Positions 1 through 9,115 of a DNA stretch of 64,000 nucleotides are shown here, piece after piece. The notes below the pieces were generated by a model. That model did not search any database. It saw only the letters and a list, made by a program, of their open reading frames with translations, and was not told the DNA's origin. The translations under genes were made by a program, and so were the position numbers. Within the stretch, counting starts at the first letter, position 1. Every line of letters begins with the position of its first letter. The DNA is from Microcoleus vaginatus PCC 9802 (GTDB lineage Bacteria > Cyanobacteriota > Cyanobacteriia > Cyanobacteriales > Microcoleaceae), in NCBI GenBank assembly GCA_022701275.1, contig CP031740.1:2119001-2183000 (forward strand). Direction: 5' to 3'.

Positions 1-2
1 GA

Positions 3-392
3 ATTCCTACCGAACAAGTGGACGCGCTGACTTTTGCTTTGGGTTCGGGGTTGGCTGGTGTGGCTGGGTGCGCGATTAGTTTGATCGGTTCGGTAGGGTC
101 AAATACCGGACAAAATTATATAGTCGATACCTTTATGGTGGTGGTTGTGGGCGGTGTCGGCAAGATTGTGGGGAGTGTAGTTGCTGCGATCGCGATCGGC
201 ACTGCCAATTACCTGATCGGTTCTGGAACCTTAGCCATAATGTTCGCTCCTGTCAAGCCTTTAGCCGACTTCTTCACATTTTTCGCCACAACCAGCATGG
301 CAAAAGTAATGGTATTCGCCTTAATTATGGCTTTTCTGCAAGTGAAGCCGGGAGGGATTTTCCCGCAAAAAGGGCGGACGGTAGAAAATTAA
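3..392 (+). CDS. urtB: Urea ABC transporter permease UrtB, C-terminal part (5' end outside window)
   Basis: Roughly the last 129 residues of one of the two inner-membrane permease subunits of the high-affinity urea transporter. The frame is already open at the left edge (first full codon at 3), so the start lies outside. The visible part has the LivH/UrtB-type ending: hydrophobic segments with VVVGGVGKIVGSVVAA and IAIGTANYLIGSG, and a short basic tail. It is followed after 27 nt by urtC on the same strand, which fixes the identity as UrtB rather than a generic branched-chain amino-acid permease. In cyanobacteria urtABCDE is normally NtcA-controlled; the promoter would be upstream of the window. 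Confidence 0.9.
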   Translation: MPTEQVDALTFALGSGLAGVAGCAISLIGSVGSNTGQNYIVDTFMVVVVGGVGKIVGSVVAAIAIGTANYLIGSGTLAIMFAPVKPLADFFTFFATTSMAKVMVFALIMAFLQVKPGGIFPQKGRTVEN

Positions 393-419
393 AAATTATA
401 ACTGCGAGCGTAGCGAAAA

Positions 420-1562
420 ATGCAGAACAAACATCAAAAACCCTGGTTAAAAGAAGCGGCAATTGTCAGCGCGATCGCCCTCACATTCATATTACTCATC
501 CCAGGGATACTCCCCGACGTTCGGCTCAATCAATTGGGGCGATTTTTGGCACTAGCAATTGCCGCCCTCGGCATAGACTTGATTTGGGGATACACGGGTT
601 TGCTGAGTCTCGGACACGGCGTATTTTTTGCGATCGGCGGCTACGCTTTCGCCATGCACCTAAAACTGCAAATTCCCCCAACCGCCAGCAGTCAATTGCC
701 AGAATTTATGAACCTCTACGGCGTTACCGAACTCCCCTGGTTTTGGCAACCATTTTATTCATTTCCTTTCTCAGCATTAGCAGTAGTTCTCATCCCCGCC
801 ATCTTGGGCGCACTTTTAGGTTATTTAGTATTCCGCAATCGAATTCGAGGCGTTTACTTTTCAATTCTTACCCAAGCAGCCACCATTGTATTTTTCAACT
901 TCTTTAACGGTCAGCAAAAACTAATTAACGGCACTAACGGACTCACCGACTTTAAAACCCTGTTCGGAGCCACAGTCAATGACCGAGATACTCAATATAT
1001 TTTCTACATTCTCACCATATTATTTCTAGCAGCAACTTACGCCCTCTGCCGGTGGTTGACCAGCGGGCGTTTCGGCCGCCTGCTAGTAGCCATTCGCGAC
1101 GACGAAGTGCGGCTGCGTTTCTCAGGTTACAATCCCACAGGATATAAAGTTTTAGTCTTTGCAATTTCCGCCGGTTTAGCCGGGATTGCAGGCGCATTAT
1201 TTACCGTACAAACCGGAATCATTTCGCCAAAAGCAATGGATATTGCCTTTTCAATTGAAATGGTAATCTGGGTCGCAGTGGGAGGTCGTGCCACATTATC
1301 GGGAGCAATATTGGGAACACTGCTAGTCAACTTTGGTAAAAGTTTCTTGAGCGAACAATTCCCCGAAGTTTGGCTGTTTTTCCAAGGTGCGCTATTCCTC
1401 ATAGTAGTCACAGTGCTGCCCGACGGCTTAGTCGGATGGCTGCAACATCAAGGTTTCGACCAAATCCGCAGTTTGTTCAGAAGACCGAAGTACGCATCTA
1501 CTTACCCCAGCCTGGAACAAGACCCCCAAGTGCAGCTCGAAAAAGAAGAACTTGAACATTGA
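420..1562 (+). CDS. urtC: Urea ABC transporter permease UrtC
   Basis: Second membrane permease of the urea ABC transporter, 380 residues, the usual family length. The N-terminus is basic (KHQKPWLKEAA) and leads into a first membrane helix near residues 14-32. Further hydrophobic segments follow, including the LivM/UrtC hallmark GYTGLLSLGHGVFFAIGGYA at about 58-77. The C-terminal permease signature is around residues 235-300 (SAGLAGIAGALF, WVAVGGRATLSGAILG). The ATG at 420 lies 27 nt after the urtB stop. The tail after residue 345 is charged and cytoplasmic. The operon is interrupted downstream by an AIM24-family gene before urtD, which is not the usual order. Confidence 0.95.
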   Translation: MQNKHQKPWLKEAAIVSAIALTFILLIPGILPDVRLNQLGRFLALAIAALGIDLIWGYTGLLSLGHGVFFAIGGYAFAMHLKLQIPPTASSQLPEFMNLYGVTELPWFWQPFYSFPFSALAVVLIPAILGALLGYLVFRNRIRGVYFSILTQAATIVFFNFFNGQQKLINGTNGLTDFKTLFGATVNDRDTQYIFYILTILFLAATYALCRWLTSGRFGRLLVAIRDDEVRLRFSGYNPTGYKVLVFAISAGLAGIAGALFTVQTGIISPKAMDIAFSIEMVIWVAVGGRATLSGAILGTLLVNFGKSFLSEQFPEVWLFFQGALFLIVVTVLPDGLVGWLQHQGFDQIRSLFRRPKYASTYPSLEQDPQVQLEKEELEH

Positions 1563-1752
1563 GTGCAAAAATATCGTGTAATTTATAAGTAGGCTGACAT
1601 AAATAAATGTCACCTACAACAGACAAACAAAGCAATCGCAATAGACGTGGCAAACGCTGCATTTATCTCTGTCTGAGGAAACGTAATATATATGTCCACC
1701 TACTTAGATCTCCGTAGCAAGTAGCTTCGTTCTTTAACTTGAGGGGCAACAT

Positions 1753-2475
1753 ATGGCAGATATTATTGACTACAAAATCTACGGCGACGATTTGCAACTC
1801 ATCGAGATTGAACTCGACCCCAAAGAAGGCGTCAGGGCTGAAGCTGGAACCATGACATACATGGAAGGCGACATCCAAATGCAAACATCCACAGGCGGCG
1901 GCTTATTTCAGGGTTTCAAACGGATGCTGACAGGAGCGGGTTTTTTTATTACCACCTTTGTCAACGCCGGAAATCGTAAGGCCCGCGTCGCTTTTGCCGC
2001 GCCCTATCCGGGTAAAGTAATTCCCCTAGATTTAGGCCAACTTGGCGGTAAATTTTTGTGTCAAAAAGACTCATTTCTCTGTGCGGCCAACGGCATTGAA
2101 ATTGAGGTAGCATTCACCAAGCGGCTGGGTGCCGGTTTCTTTGGCGGAGAAGGTTTTATTCTGCAAAAATTGCAGGGTGACGGGCTAGCTTTTGTTCATG
2201 CGGGAGGAACAATAGTTGAGAAAAATTTGGGAGTTGGCGAAGTGTTGCGGGCGGACACTGGTTGTTTGGTAGCTTTTGCGCCGACTGTAGATTACGATAT
2301 TCAGTTTGTGGGCGGGTTTAAAAATGCTCTATTTGGCGGCGAAGGGTTGTTTTTAGTCAAGCTAACCGGACCTGGAAAAGTGTATTTGCAAAGTCTGCCG
2401 CTCTCGAAGTTAGCGGAGCGAATTATGGCTGCCGCTCCATCTCCAGTGTCGAGCAGCTCTAGCAGTTTGACTTGA
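1753..2475 (+). CDS. AIM24/TIGR00266-family protein inside the urt operon
   Basis: 240-residue protein of the AIM24 (TIGR00266) family, a glycine-rich beta-roll fold of unknown biochemical function found across bacteria and in fungal mitochondria. Family features seen: [20 protein letters not shown] near residues 33-52, [18 protein letters not shown], the mid-protein [14 protein letters not shown], the glycine-rich [19 protein letters not shown], and [22 protein letters not shown] near the end. The last ~10 residues are serine-rich. There is no signal peptide or membrane helix. It starts with ATG at 1753 after a GAGGGG ribosome-binding site at 1741. It sits 190 nt after urtC and 135 nt before urtD, all on the same strand, so it is probably co-transcribed with urea-transport genes. 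No published role in urea uptake is claimed here. Confidence 0.85.
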   Translation: MADIIDYKIYGDDLQLIEIELDPKEGVRAEAGTMTYMEGDIQMQTSTGGGLFQGFKRMLTGAGFFITTFVNAGNRKARVAFAAPYPGKVIPLDLGQLGGKFLCQKDSFLCAANGIEIEVAFTKRLGAGFFGGEGFILQKLQGDGLAFVHAGGTIVEKNLGVGEVLRADTGCLVAFAPTVDYDIQFVGGFKNALFGGEGLFLVKLTGPGKVYLQSLPLSKLAERIMAAAPSPVSSSSSSLT

Positions 2476-2610
2476 GAGTAAACGGTCAGCAAAAAGTAGT
2501 AAGTATGGTGTCAGGGAAGGGGAAAGAATCTCCTGAAAAAGCGAGGATATTTGCCTTCCGCACCTACAAAAGGTATGGGTTGTTGTCCATTAGTGAGTAA
2601 AGTGTTAATT

Positions 2611-3357
2611 ATGAATGGAAAAGTATTAGAAATAGAAAACTTGACTGTTAGTTTTGATGGTTTTAAAGCCATTAACGGTTTAAATTTTAGTATGGATGCG
2701 GGCGAACTGCGAGTTATTATTGGTCCCAATGGTGCGGGCAAAACAACTTTTCTCGATTCAATTACCGGGAAGGTGCAGCCGACAGAGGGCAGGGTATTAT
2801 TTAAGGGACAAAATTTACGCAAGTTGTCGGAAGATAGGATTTCGCGCTTGGGAATTGGTCGCAAGTTTCAGACACCGCGAGTTTACTTAAATTTAACGCC
2901 ACGCGAAAATTTGGAATTGTCTTGCAGCCGCCACAAAAATGTTTTTTCGACTTTGTTTAAGCCTGCTTCTGCTGCTGAAAAACGCACGGTTGCGGGTTTG
3001 TTAGAAACAATTGGTTTAGTTGCTAAAGCTGATGTTTTGGCGGGTTTGCTTTCTCACGGGGAAAAGCAATGGTTGGAAATTGGAATGTTGGTGGCTCAAT
3101 CTCCTGATTTGTTGTTGGTAGATGAACCTGTGGCGGGTTTGACGGATGAGGAAACGATGTTAACTGGAGAGTTGCTAATTTCGCTGGCCGAAAGTCATTC
3201 GGTGTTGGTAATTGAACACGATATGGAGTTTGTGCGGCAAATTGCGCGGCAGGTTACGGTGTTGCATCAGGGTGCGGTTTTGTGTGAGGGGACTATGGAT
3301 GAGGTGCAAAATGACGATCGCGTAATTGAGGTATATTTGGGCAAACCGGAAGAGTAA
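2611..3357 (+). CDS. urtD: Urea ABC transporter ATP-binding protein UrtD
   Basis: First of two cytoplasmic ATPases of the urea transporter, LivG-like, about 248 residues. Walker A is GPNGAGKTTF near residues 37-46, the ABC signature region is LSHGEKQWLEIGM, and Walker B is DLLLVDEPVAGL, followed by the switch histidine in LVIEHDM. The frame is open to 2551, but ATG 2611 (MNGKVLEIENL) matches the usual UrtD N-terminus and the residues before it look non-native. The signature serine is followed by HGE rather than GGQ, which is normal for this branch. Same operon as urtBC and urtE. Confidence 0.93.
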   Translation: MNGKVLEIENLTVSFDGFKAINGLNFSMDAGELRVIIGPNGAGKTTFLDSITGKVQPTEGRVLFKGQNLRKLSEDRISRLGIGRKFQTPRVYLNLTPRENLELSCSRHKNVFSTLFKPASAAEKRTVAGLLETIGLVAKADVLAGLLSHGEKQWLEIGMLVAQSPDLLLVDEPVAGLTDEETMLTGELLISLAESHSVLVIEHDMEFVRQIARQVTVLHQGAVLCEGTMDEVQNDDRVIEVYLGKPEE

Positions 3358-3427
3358 GAAGAAGGAAGAAGGAAGAAGGAAGAAGGAAGAAGGAAGAAGG
3401 AAGAAGGAAGAAGGAAGAAGGAAGAAG
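3358..3427 (+). repeat. Heptameric tandem repeat (GGAAGAA)n between urtD and urtE
   Basis: Starting right after the urtD stop there are about nine to ten uninterrupted copies of GGAAGAA. This is a short tandemly repeated repetitive (STRR) sequence of the kind common in filamentous cyanobacteria. The same unit recurs at 4222-4255 and, as its complement, at 4395-4433 and 56397-56460. Copy number is likely to vary between strains. It is transcribed but not part of either flanking reading frame if urtE starts at 3478. Confidence 0.9.
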
Positions 3428-3477
3428 TTATTTGTTAGTTGCTACCAATTTCCATGCCCAATTACCAATTAAAAACT

Positions 3478-4176
3478 ATGCTACAAGTCTCTAATTTGAA
3501 TGTTTATTACGGCGAAAGCCACATTTTGCGTGATGTCGATTTAAGCGTAAATGCGGGGCAAATGGTTTGCTTGATCGGCCGCAATGGTGTCGGCAAAACT
3601 ACTATGCTAAAAACGATTATGGGGTTGCTGCAACCGCGCAGTGGCACTATTGCTTTTGGCGGAGAATCTATTGTTTCTAAGTTGACTCACCAGCGGGCTA
3701 GATTAGGAATTGGTTATGTGCCTCAAGGGCGTGAAATTATTCCACGTTTGACGGTTAAAGAAAATTTATTGTTAGGTTTGGAAGCGAAACCCACAAAAAT
3801 CAAAAATCCTGAAGTTCCTGATGAAATTTTTGATTTATTTCCTGTTTTGAAAACTATGCTCGATCGCCTGGGAGGTGATTTGAGCGGGGGACAGCAGCAG
3901 CAGTTAGCTATTGCTAGGGCTTTGATGGGTGAGCCGCAGTTGCTGGTTTTGGATGAGCCTACGGAGGGGATTCAACCGTCTATTATTTTAGACATAGAAG
4001 CTGCGGTGCGCCGTGTGGTTGCGACTAGGGGAATTTCTGTTTTGTTGGTGGAGCAACATTTGCATTTTGTGCGGCAAGCTGACTGGTATTATGCTATGCA
4101 AAAAGGCGGAATTGTGGCTTCTGGAAGCACTAGCGAATTAAGTGATGAGGTGATTCAGAGGTTTTTGGCTGTTTGA
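3478..4176 (+). CDS. urtE: Urea ABC transporter ATP-binding protein UrtE
   Basis: Second ATPase of the urea transporter, LivF-like, 232 residues from ATG 3478 (MLQVSNLNVYYGES), the standard UrtE start. The frame is open upstream to 3439, but those residues lie in repeat-adjacent sequence. Walker A is GRNGVGKTT, the Q-loop is in GYVPQGREI, the signature is LSGGQQQQLAIARALM, Walker B is LLVLDEPTEGI, and the switch histidine is in LLVEQHL. It ends the urt operon; a long inverted repeat follows three nucleotides after the stop and could act as the transcription end. Confidence 0.94.
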   Translation: MLQVSNLNVYYGESHILRDVDLSVNAGQMVCLIGRNGVGKTTMLKTIMGLLQPRSGTIAFGGESIVSKLTHQRARLGIGYVPQGREIIPRLTVKENLLLGLEAKPTKIKNPEVPDEIFDLFPVLKTMLDRLGGDLSGGQQQQLAIARALMGEPQLLVLDEPTEGIQPSIILDIEAAVRRVVATRGISVLLVEQHLHFVRQADWYYAMQKGGIVASGSTSELSDEVIQRFLAV

Positions 4177-4178
4177 TT

Positions 4179-4482
4179 CAGAAGGAAGTTCGGCAACGGA
4201 TTCTGTAACGGATGTAACGGATGGAAGGAAGAAGGAAGAGGGAAGAGGGAAACGAGGAAACGAGGCAGAGTCTCTAGATATTTATTCCCAGGCTGTGCCT
4301 GGGAACAAGGAATCAAAAAACTTCTCTTCAGTCCCCGTAGGCGGACAAAAGTTTGACAATAAGCGATTTCAATCGCCCAGGAAACGAGGCATTTTCCTTC
4401 TTCCTTCTTCCTTCTTCCTTCTTCCTGACATCCGTTACATCCGTTACATCCGTTACAGAATCCGTTGCCGAACTTCCTTCTG
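4179..4482. repeat. 45-bp perfect inverted repeat flanking a ~214-bp internal segment
   Basis: Bases 4179-4223 are the exact reverse complement of 4438-4482. Within the arms a 9-bp unit (GTAACGGAT) is tandemly repeated; the right side has an extra copy. Just inside, GGAAGAA-type heptamers on the left face TTCCTTC heptamers on the right, so the pairing extends further. The loop also holds a smaller hairpin (TTCCCAGGC...GCCTGGGAA, about 4287-4307) and GAAACGAGG repeats. The structure fills the gap between the convergent urtE and pentapeptide genes, so a role as bidirectional terminator or a MITE-like element is possible. Confidence 0.85.
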
Positions 4483-4487
4483 CTATA

Positions 4488-5264
4488 TTATTGATTTTTC
4501 CTGCCGTCTGGCATTGTGGTGCCGGCCATACTTGCTCGATCGATACTCGCACCATCTATATTAGCATTGCGGAGGTTGGCATCGGAAAGATTGGCATCTC
4601 TCAAGTCGGAAAATCGCAGGTCTGCACCGTCTAGATTTGTCTTTGTCAAGTTAGCTTTTCTGAGGTTAGCGTTGCTGATTCTCGCTCCTACTAATTCGGC
4701 TCCGCTTAAGTTTGTGCGAGCTAGATTGGTGTTGACAAAATCTGAGATATCGAAGCGACTACCGCTGAGGTTGGCATCTGATAAATCTGCTCCTGTAAGG
4801 ATGGGATTTTTTAAGTTAATGTTAACTAATTTTACGGCTCGGAGGTCGCAGCGGGGACAGCTTTGAGTTAGCAGCAGCATTTCGACGTTGGCGTTGATTA
4901 GGTCGATTTGTTGTTGGGAGAAATTTTCGGCAAATTCTGGGGAGACGTAGCCGAGGTTTTTGGGGTCGTCTGCTTTTGGTTGGGGTGTTTGGATTGGTTG
5001 GGGTGTTGGGATTGGTTGGGGTGTTTGGATTGGTTGGGGTGTTTGTGGTTGGGGTGTTTGTGGTTGGGGTGTTGGGATTGGTTGGGGTGTTGGGATGGGT
5101 TGAGGTGTTTGGAGGGGTTGGGGTGTTTGGATTGGTTGAGGTGTTGGGATTGGTTGGGGTGTTTCTATTTGCCCGATCGCACTTAGTTGTAGCCCCACCT
5201 TCGGCAGTTCGAGAGTTCCTGCAAAAATTAGTAGGGCGATCGACATGATTGTGAGTTTTTTCAT
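4488..5264 (-). CDS. Pentapeptide-repeat protein with Pro/Gln/Thr-rich repeat linker
   Basis: 258 residues. An N-terminal hydrophobic stretch (MKKLTIMSIALLIFAGTL) looks like a signal peptide or membrane anchor. It is followed by about 60 residues of low-complexity TPQPIP/TPQPIQ/TPQPQ repeats (DNA at about 4975-5165). After a spacer with CPRC (residues ~137-140) come about 16 pentapeptide repeats A(D/N)LXX, such as GADLSDANLSGSRFD, to the end, forming a right-handed quadrilateral beta-helix. Targets of such proteins are mostly unknown. It is the last gene of the chemotaxis-like operon by position (66 nt after the CheW-like gene), but co-function is not shown. Confidence 0.8.
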   Translation of the reverse strand: MKKLTIMSIALLIFAGTLELPKVGLQLSAIGQIETPQPIPTPQPIQTPQPLQTPQPIPTPQPIPTPQPQTPQPQTPQPIQTPQPIPTPQPIQTPQPKADDPKNLGYVSPEFAENFSQQQIDLINANVEMLLLTQSCPRCDLRAVKLVNINLKNPILTGADLSDANLSGSRFDISDFVNTNLARTNLSGAELVGARISNANLRKANLTKTNLDGADLRFSDLRDANLSDANLRNANIDGASIDRASMAGTTMPDGRKNQ

Positions 5265-5330
5265 AAATCAATAAGTTTTTGTTTGCAAAAATACCATTTA
5301 TAGGGTATAATACCTCGAAAAGTGAACACC

Positions 5331-5807
5331 CTACATTTCGCTAAGTAAATCAAAATTCAGATAAAAAACTTCGGAACCATCAGGTGCGCGAATTAACTTT
5401 TCTATTACCGAAGGCAGTTGCTGTTGACGGTACAATTGGGGAATCTCGCAGAAGCTTTCTTCGGTAATTTCCAAAATTTTTGGCATATCAGGAATGGGAA
5501 TCCCCAACCGATCGCTTTTATTTAAGGTACAAATAATTAGGTATTTGCACTCAGCACTGCTCGGACTGCTGGGAAATATTGTGGATAAATTAATTATGGT
5601 AATCAGTTCTTCTTGATGCCGCAATAAACTATTACCGCTAGGTAAAATACCGTAGGCATTAAAGTTTTTAACAATGCGCTCCACTCGTTCAATAGGAACA
5701 GCATAGTAAATATTTCCTAGTTCAAAGGAAACAATTTTTTTAGGGGCAATTCTAACATTACCTTGTTTCTTGCTCCGAAATCGGCGATTGTAATTGGCGT
5801 GAGTCAT
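5331..5807 (-). CDS. CheW-like domain protein
   Basis: 158 residues with one CheW-like fold: VSFELGNIYYAVPIERVERI near residues 28-47, a central LITIINLSTIF strand, and a final region LIRAPDGSEVFYLNFDLL. In this family the fold couples a receptor to the CheA kinase. It is more diverged than the CheW at 14999-15502, with a basic N-terminal extension (NRRFRSKKQGN). It lies 217 nt downstream of cheA on the same strand, separated by ATTTTAG-type repeats. A second CheW-like protein at the end of such an operon is plausible as a receptor-side adaptor, but partner identity is inferred from position only. Confidence 0.78.
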   Translation of the reverse strand: MTHANYNRRFRSKKQGNVRIAPKKIVSFELGNIYYAVPIERVERIVKNFNAYGILPSGNSLLRHQEELITIINLSTIFPSSPSSAECKYLIICTLNKSDRLGIPIPDMPKILEITEESFCEIPQLYRQQQLPSVIEKLIRAPDGSEVFYLNFDLLSEM

Positions 5808-6024
5808 TGGATTTTAGATTTTAGATTTTAGATTGAAAAGTTATTAGTTGATTGAATATTTTAGATTGAAGATTATTTGATTAAAAATTGAAAATTATTG
5901 ATTTTAGTAGGTGAGTCGGCTGCGTATATTCCCTCTATCCTCTATAATTCGCGTGTTCAATTACTTTTTGCCTAAGTTTTGTTTGAGATTAGGGATTATT
6001 TGATTGGAAAATTGAGATTGTGAA

Positions 6025-8886
6025 TTAAATTATTGATTGGTGGATTAATTTGGGGATAGCTTGTAAAAGTTGGGCTTCGCTGTAAGGTTTGGTGAAGTAT
6101 TGATTTGCGCCTAATTCCATTGCCATTTGCCGATGTTTTTCCCCGCTACGGGATGTCAGCATGGCTACGGGAATCTTAGCAAAGCGCTCGGTCGATCTGA
6201 TCGATCGCAACAATTCAAATCCATCCATCCGGGGCATTTCAATATCGACGATCGCCAAACTGCAAGCAAGACCATTTTGCAACTTTTCCAGGGCATCCAC
6301 ACCGTCTTTAGCCTGTACCACCCGGTAGCGAGCACGAGTCAGCGTCAGAGACAGCAACTGGCGAATTGTATAGGAATCATCCACTACCAAAATCTGCGGT
6401 GACTGACTCGAACTCGCCGGTATCTCCTGCACTTTACCGGAGACAGCGGCGATCGAACTATTTACCCCAGGTTGGCCCACCAAATCATCCACATCCAGAA
6501 TATTCACCACGCGCCCGTCCCCCAAAATCGTAGTCCCCAAAACGCCGCGAGGCTTGGAGAGAGGCGGTGGCAAAGGTTTAACCACAATTTCCTGCTGACC
6601 GATCAGCCGTTCCACGGCCACCGCCAGCATTCCTTCGGTAGAAGCCAAAACCAGGACGGGAATTTCGTCTTGGGTCAAAGGGTCAGGAGACGGGGCATCC
6701 GGCCCGAGGACGGTGTATTCGAGCAAATCTTGCATCCTCACCAAACGAATAAATTCCTCCCGCCACCACAGCATCGGCTGATTGCCGGCGATGTGAACTT
6801 CCGAGGCTTTAATGTGCAGAATTTCCTCGACTGCATCCAGTGGCACTGCTATTTTATTGTGATCGGTCTTCACCATCAAAGCATCAGTAATCGACAGTAG
6901 CAGTGGCAGTTTAATGATAAAACTCGTACCTTTTCCGAGGCGAGAGTCTACCTTCACAGTCCCCCGCACAGTCCGCAAATTTGTTCGCACCACGTCAAGC
7001 CCGACTCCCCGCCCCGAAAGGTCGCTGACGCCTTCTGTAGTGCTGAAACCCGGCCAAAACAGAAAATCGTAGAGTTCGGTAATGGAAAATTCTTGAGCTT
7101 GCTCCTCCGTGGCGAAACCCTTTGTGACAACTTTACGGCGGATGATTTCCGGGTCAATGCCTTTGCCGTCATCGGCGACAGTAATAATAGTTTGGCCACC
7201 TTGGTGGCGGGCTTCTATTTCTATTTGACCGCTGGCCGGCTTGCCGCTTGCTTTCCGAACATCGGGCATTTCGATGCCGTGGTCGAAAGCGTTTCTCACT
7301 AAGTGTATTAAGGGGTCGCGCAAAGCGTCGAGCAAACTTTCGTCAATTTTGGTATCTCTTCCCACTAGCAGCAGGTTGACATCTTTATCGTATGTGAGAC
7401 ACATCTCCCGCAGGGCTCTGGGCAAGTGATCGACGGCGCGACTGAAACTCACGACTCGCAACTGCATGACGCGGCTGCGTAGTTGTTCGGTAATGCGGCG
7501 CAGTTGGTCGGTACTGCGCTCGAATTTCATGGCTAAGGTGTCTAATTTGGTGGCGGAGTGAGAAATTGCTTGGGCAGTTTCGATGACTTCTGCGGCTGTC
7601 GAGTGGAACTCTGTATAACGATCCATCTCTAAGATATCGAAGTGAGCATGGGCAGGAGAGGATTTGCCGTTAGCAATCATTGGGAATTCTGTTTCTGCTG
7701 CTGCAAGTTTTCCCAATCCAGAGTTCCCGTTTCCCCCCCTCCACTCTGCAAAGCTCAGTCTGTCGTATTCTTCTCGCAACTGACCGCCGAATTGGCTCAA
7801 ATCTACGATATTGCGGCGGATGCGCTTGACTTCGCCACGCAGTTCGGATTCTTGAAGTTCTAAATTTGTACGGTTGATGACTAATTCCCCGACTAGATTC
7901 ACCAATTCAGTTAAGCGTTCTAAGTCTACCCGGATTGTCGGCCTTTGTGGGTTGGGGACTGGGAGAGTCGAGGAGGGGGGGACTGTCGGGGAGGGGGAGG
8001 GGGAGATTTCCTGGACTGTCGGGGAGGGGGAGGGGGAGATGCCCGGGGGAGTCGGGGAGTCGGGGAGTCGGGGGGAGTCGGGGGGAGTCGGGGAGGGGGA
8101 GGTTTCGGGTTGGGCGATCGCCCTTCCTTCCAATATTTGTTGGCGTGCGGTTTGCAAGTTTTGGGCGATCGCCCAACCCTCGGATTGCAACCGTTGTAGA
8201 GTCAAGTCGGGAGAGTCGATCAAAGTGCTGAGGGCTGCGGCGATTTCCCCCAAATCCGGCAATAGCAGCATTCCAGCCAAACCGGAAAGTTGGTAGTAAA
8301 CCTGGTTGAGGGCGGTGACGCTTTTTGCCAAATCTGCCTCGGAAGCTTGGGAAAGCTCGGTTTCTAGGCGATTGAAGAGTGCCGGCACTTGGTGTTCAAA
8401 AATCTGTTTCAGGGTATCCGGGGCGGCAGATTGGCTGACTGCGGGGACTGGGGACTGTTCTGACTTGCCGTACTTGGCCTGGAACTGATCGAAAATTTGG
8501 GCGATCGCCTCCAAGTTTTGCGTTTGATCCGGAGTTGTGACACCCGAGTGTTGAACTGATTCGATCGTAATCTTTTTGAGAGCATCCACCCCCTGCAGCA
8601 AAACACTCACCGTAGTCGGTTCCAGGGCTGACAAGTCTGTGCGATCGCGCAAAATGACAAAACAGTCCTCCAGCGTATGAGCTGCGACAGACACGTTTTG
8701 AAAGCCCAACATAGAACCCGCACCTTTAATCGAGTGAGCCGCCCGAAACATTTCTTTAACTGCTGCTTGTCGCTCTTTCAAACCCGCAGATTCCATCGCC
8801 AGTAGGTTCGTCTCCATCGACTGGAGAAACTCTTCGCATTCTGCGGTAAAAGCATCTATTAATTCGTTTAAATCGTCATCATTCAT
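6025..8886 (-). CDS. CheA-type hybrid histidine kinase (PixL/HmpE-like)
   Basis: 953-residue cytoplasmic kinase. An Hpt domain at ~1-110 carries the phosphoryl-accepting histidine at residue 51 (AHSIKGAGSML). A variable region with a second, histidine-less Hpt-like fold and a Pro/Ser-rich linker follows at ~260-315. Next are the dimerisation/coiled-coil part and a HATPase (VRNAFDHGIEMP N-box, DDGKGID G1, SGRGVGLDVV G2), a CheW-like receptor-coupling domain, and a C-terminal receiver (ILVVDDSYTIRQ, phospho-Asp in LAIVDIEMPRMDG). This layout matches PixL of Synechocystis and HmpE of Nostoc. It should phosphorylate the operon's CheY-like regulator, which is frameshifted here, and its own receiver. 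The linker is encoded by a G/C-rich repetitive stretch (7960-8105). Confidence 0.92.
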   Translation of the reverse strand: MNDDDLNELIDAFTAECEEFLQSMETNLLAMESAGLKERQAAVKEMFRAAHSIKGAGSMLGFQNVSVAAHTLEDCFVILRDRTDLSALEPTTVSVLLQGVDALKKITIESVQHSGVTTPDQTQNLEAIAQIFDQFQAKYGKSEQSPVPAVSQSAAPDTLKQIFEHQVPALFNRLETELSQASEADLAKSVTALNQVYYQLSGLAGMLLLPDLGEIAAALSTLIDSPDLTLQRLQSEGWAIAQNLQTARQQILEGRAIAQPETSPSPTPPDSPRLPDSPTPPGISPSPSPTVQEISPSPSPTVPPSSTLPVPNPQRPTIRVDLERLTELVNLVGELVINRTNLELQESELRGEVKRIRRNIVDLSQFGGQLREEYDRLSFAEWRGGNGNSGLGKLAAAETEFPMIANGKSSPAHAHFDILEMDRYTEFHSTAAEVIETAQAISHSATKLDTLAMKFERSTDQLRRITEQLRSRVMQLRVVSFSRAVDHLPRALREMCLTYDKDVNLLLVGRDTKIDESLLDALRDPLIHLVRNAFDHGIEMPDVRKASGKPASGQIEIEARHQGGQTIITVADDGKGIDPEIIRRKVVTKGFATEEQAQEFSITELYDFLFWPGFSTTEGVSDLSGRGVGLDVVRTNLRTVRGTVKVDSRLGKGTSFIIKLPLLLSITDALMVKTDHNKIAVPLDAVEEILHIKASEVHIAGNQPMLWWREEFIRLVRMQDLLEYTVLGPDAPSPDPLTQDEIPVLVLASTEGMLAVAVERLIGQQEIVVKPLPPPLSKPRGVLGTTILGDGRVVNILDVDDLVGQPGVNSSIAAVSGKVQEIPASSSQSPQILVVDDSYTIRQLLSLTLTRARYRVVQAKDGVDALEKLQNGLACSLAIVDIEMPRMDGFELLRSIRSTERFAKIPVAMLTSRSGEKHRQMAMELGANQYFTKPYSEAQLLQAIPKLIHQSII

Positions 8887-9054
8887 ATTAGTTTGTTGTC
8901 TGTTGACTGTTAACTGTTGGCAGTTTTTTTATATATGTCCCGTTATTTAACTGTAATTGTTGTCAGGGTGGGTTCACGATTATCTATAAATTCGCATTCA
9001 GGATATTTGTCAACCCGCCCCGACAACAACGATAGTTATTAGTGATTCGTATAA

Positions 9055-9113
9055 CAGTCAACAGAGAACAGTTAACTGTCAACTCTCAACAGTCAACTGT
9101 CAACTGTCAACTG
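9055..9113. repeat. CAACTGT heptamer repeats between MCP and cheA genes
   Basis: Tandem, slightly degenerate CAACTGT/CAACAGT units right after the MCP stop codon (minus-strand sense). A smaller related group (TGTTGACTGTTAACTG) lies at about 8895-8920 just upstream of cheA. They belong to the same class of cyanobacterial STRR as the arrays at 57063 and 60452. Confidence 0.8.
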
Positions 9114-9115
9114 AA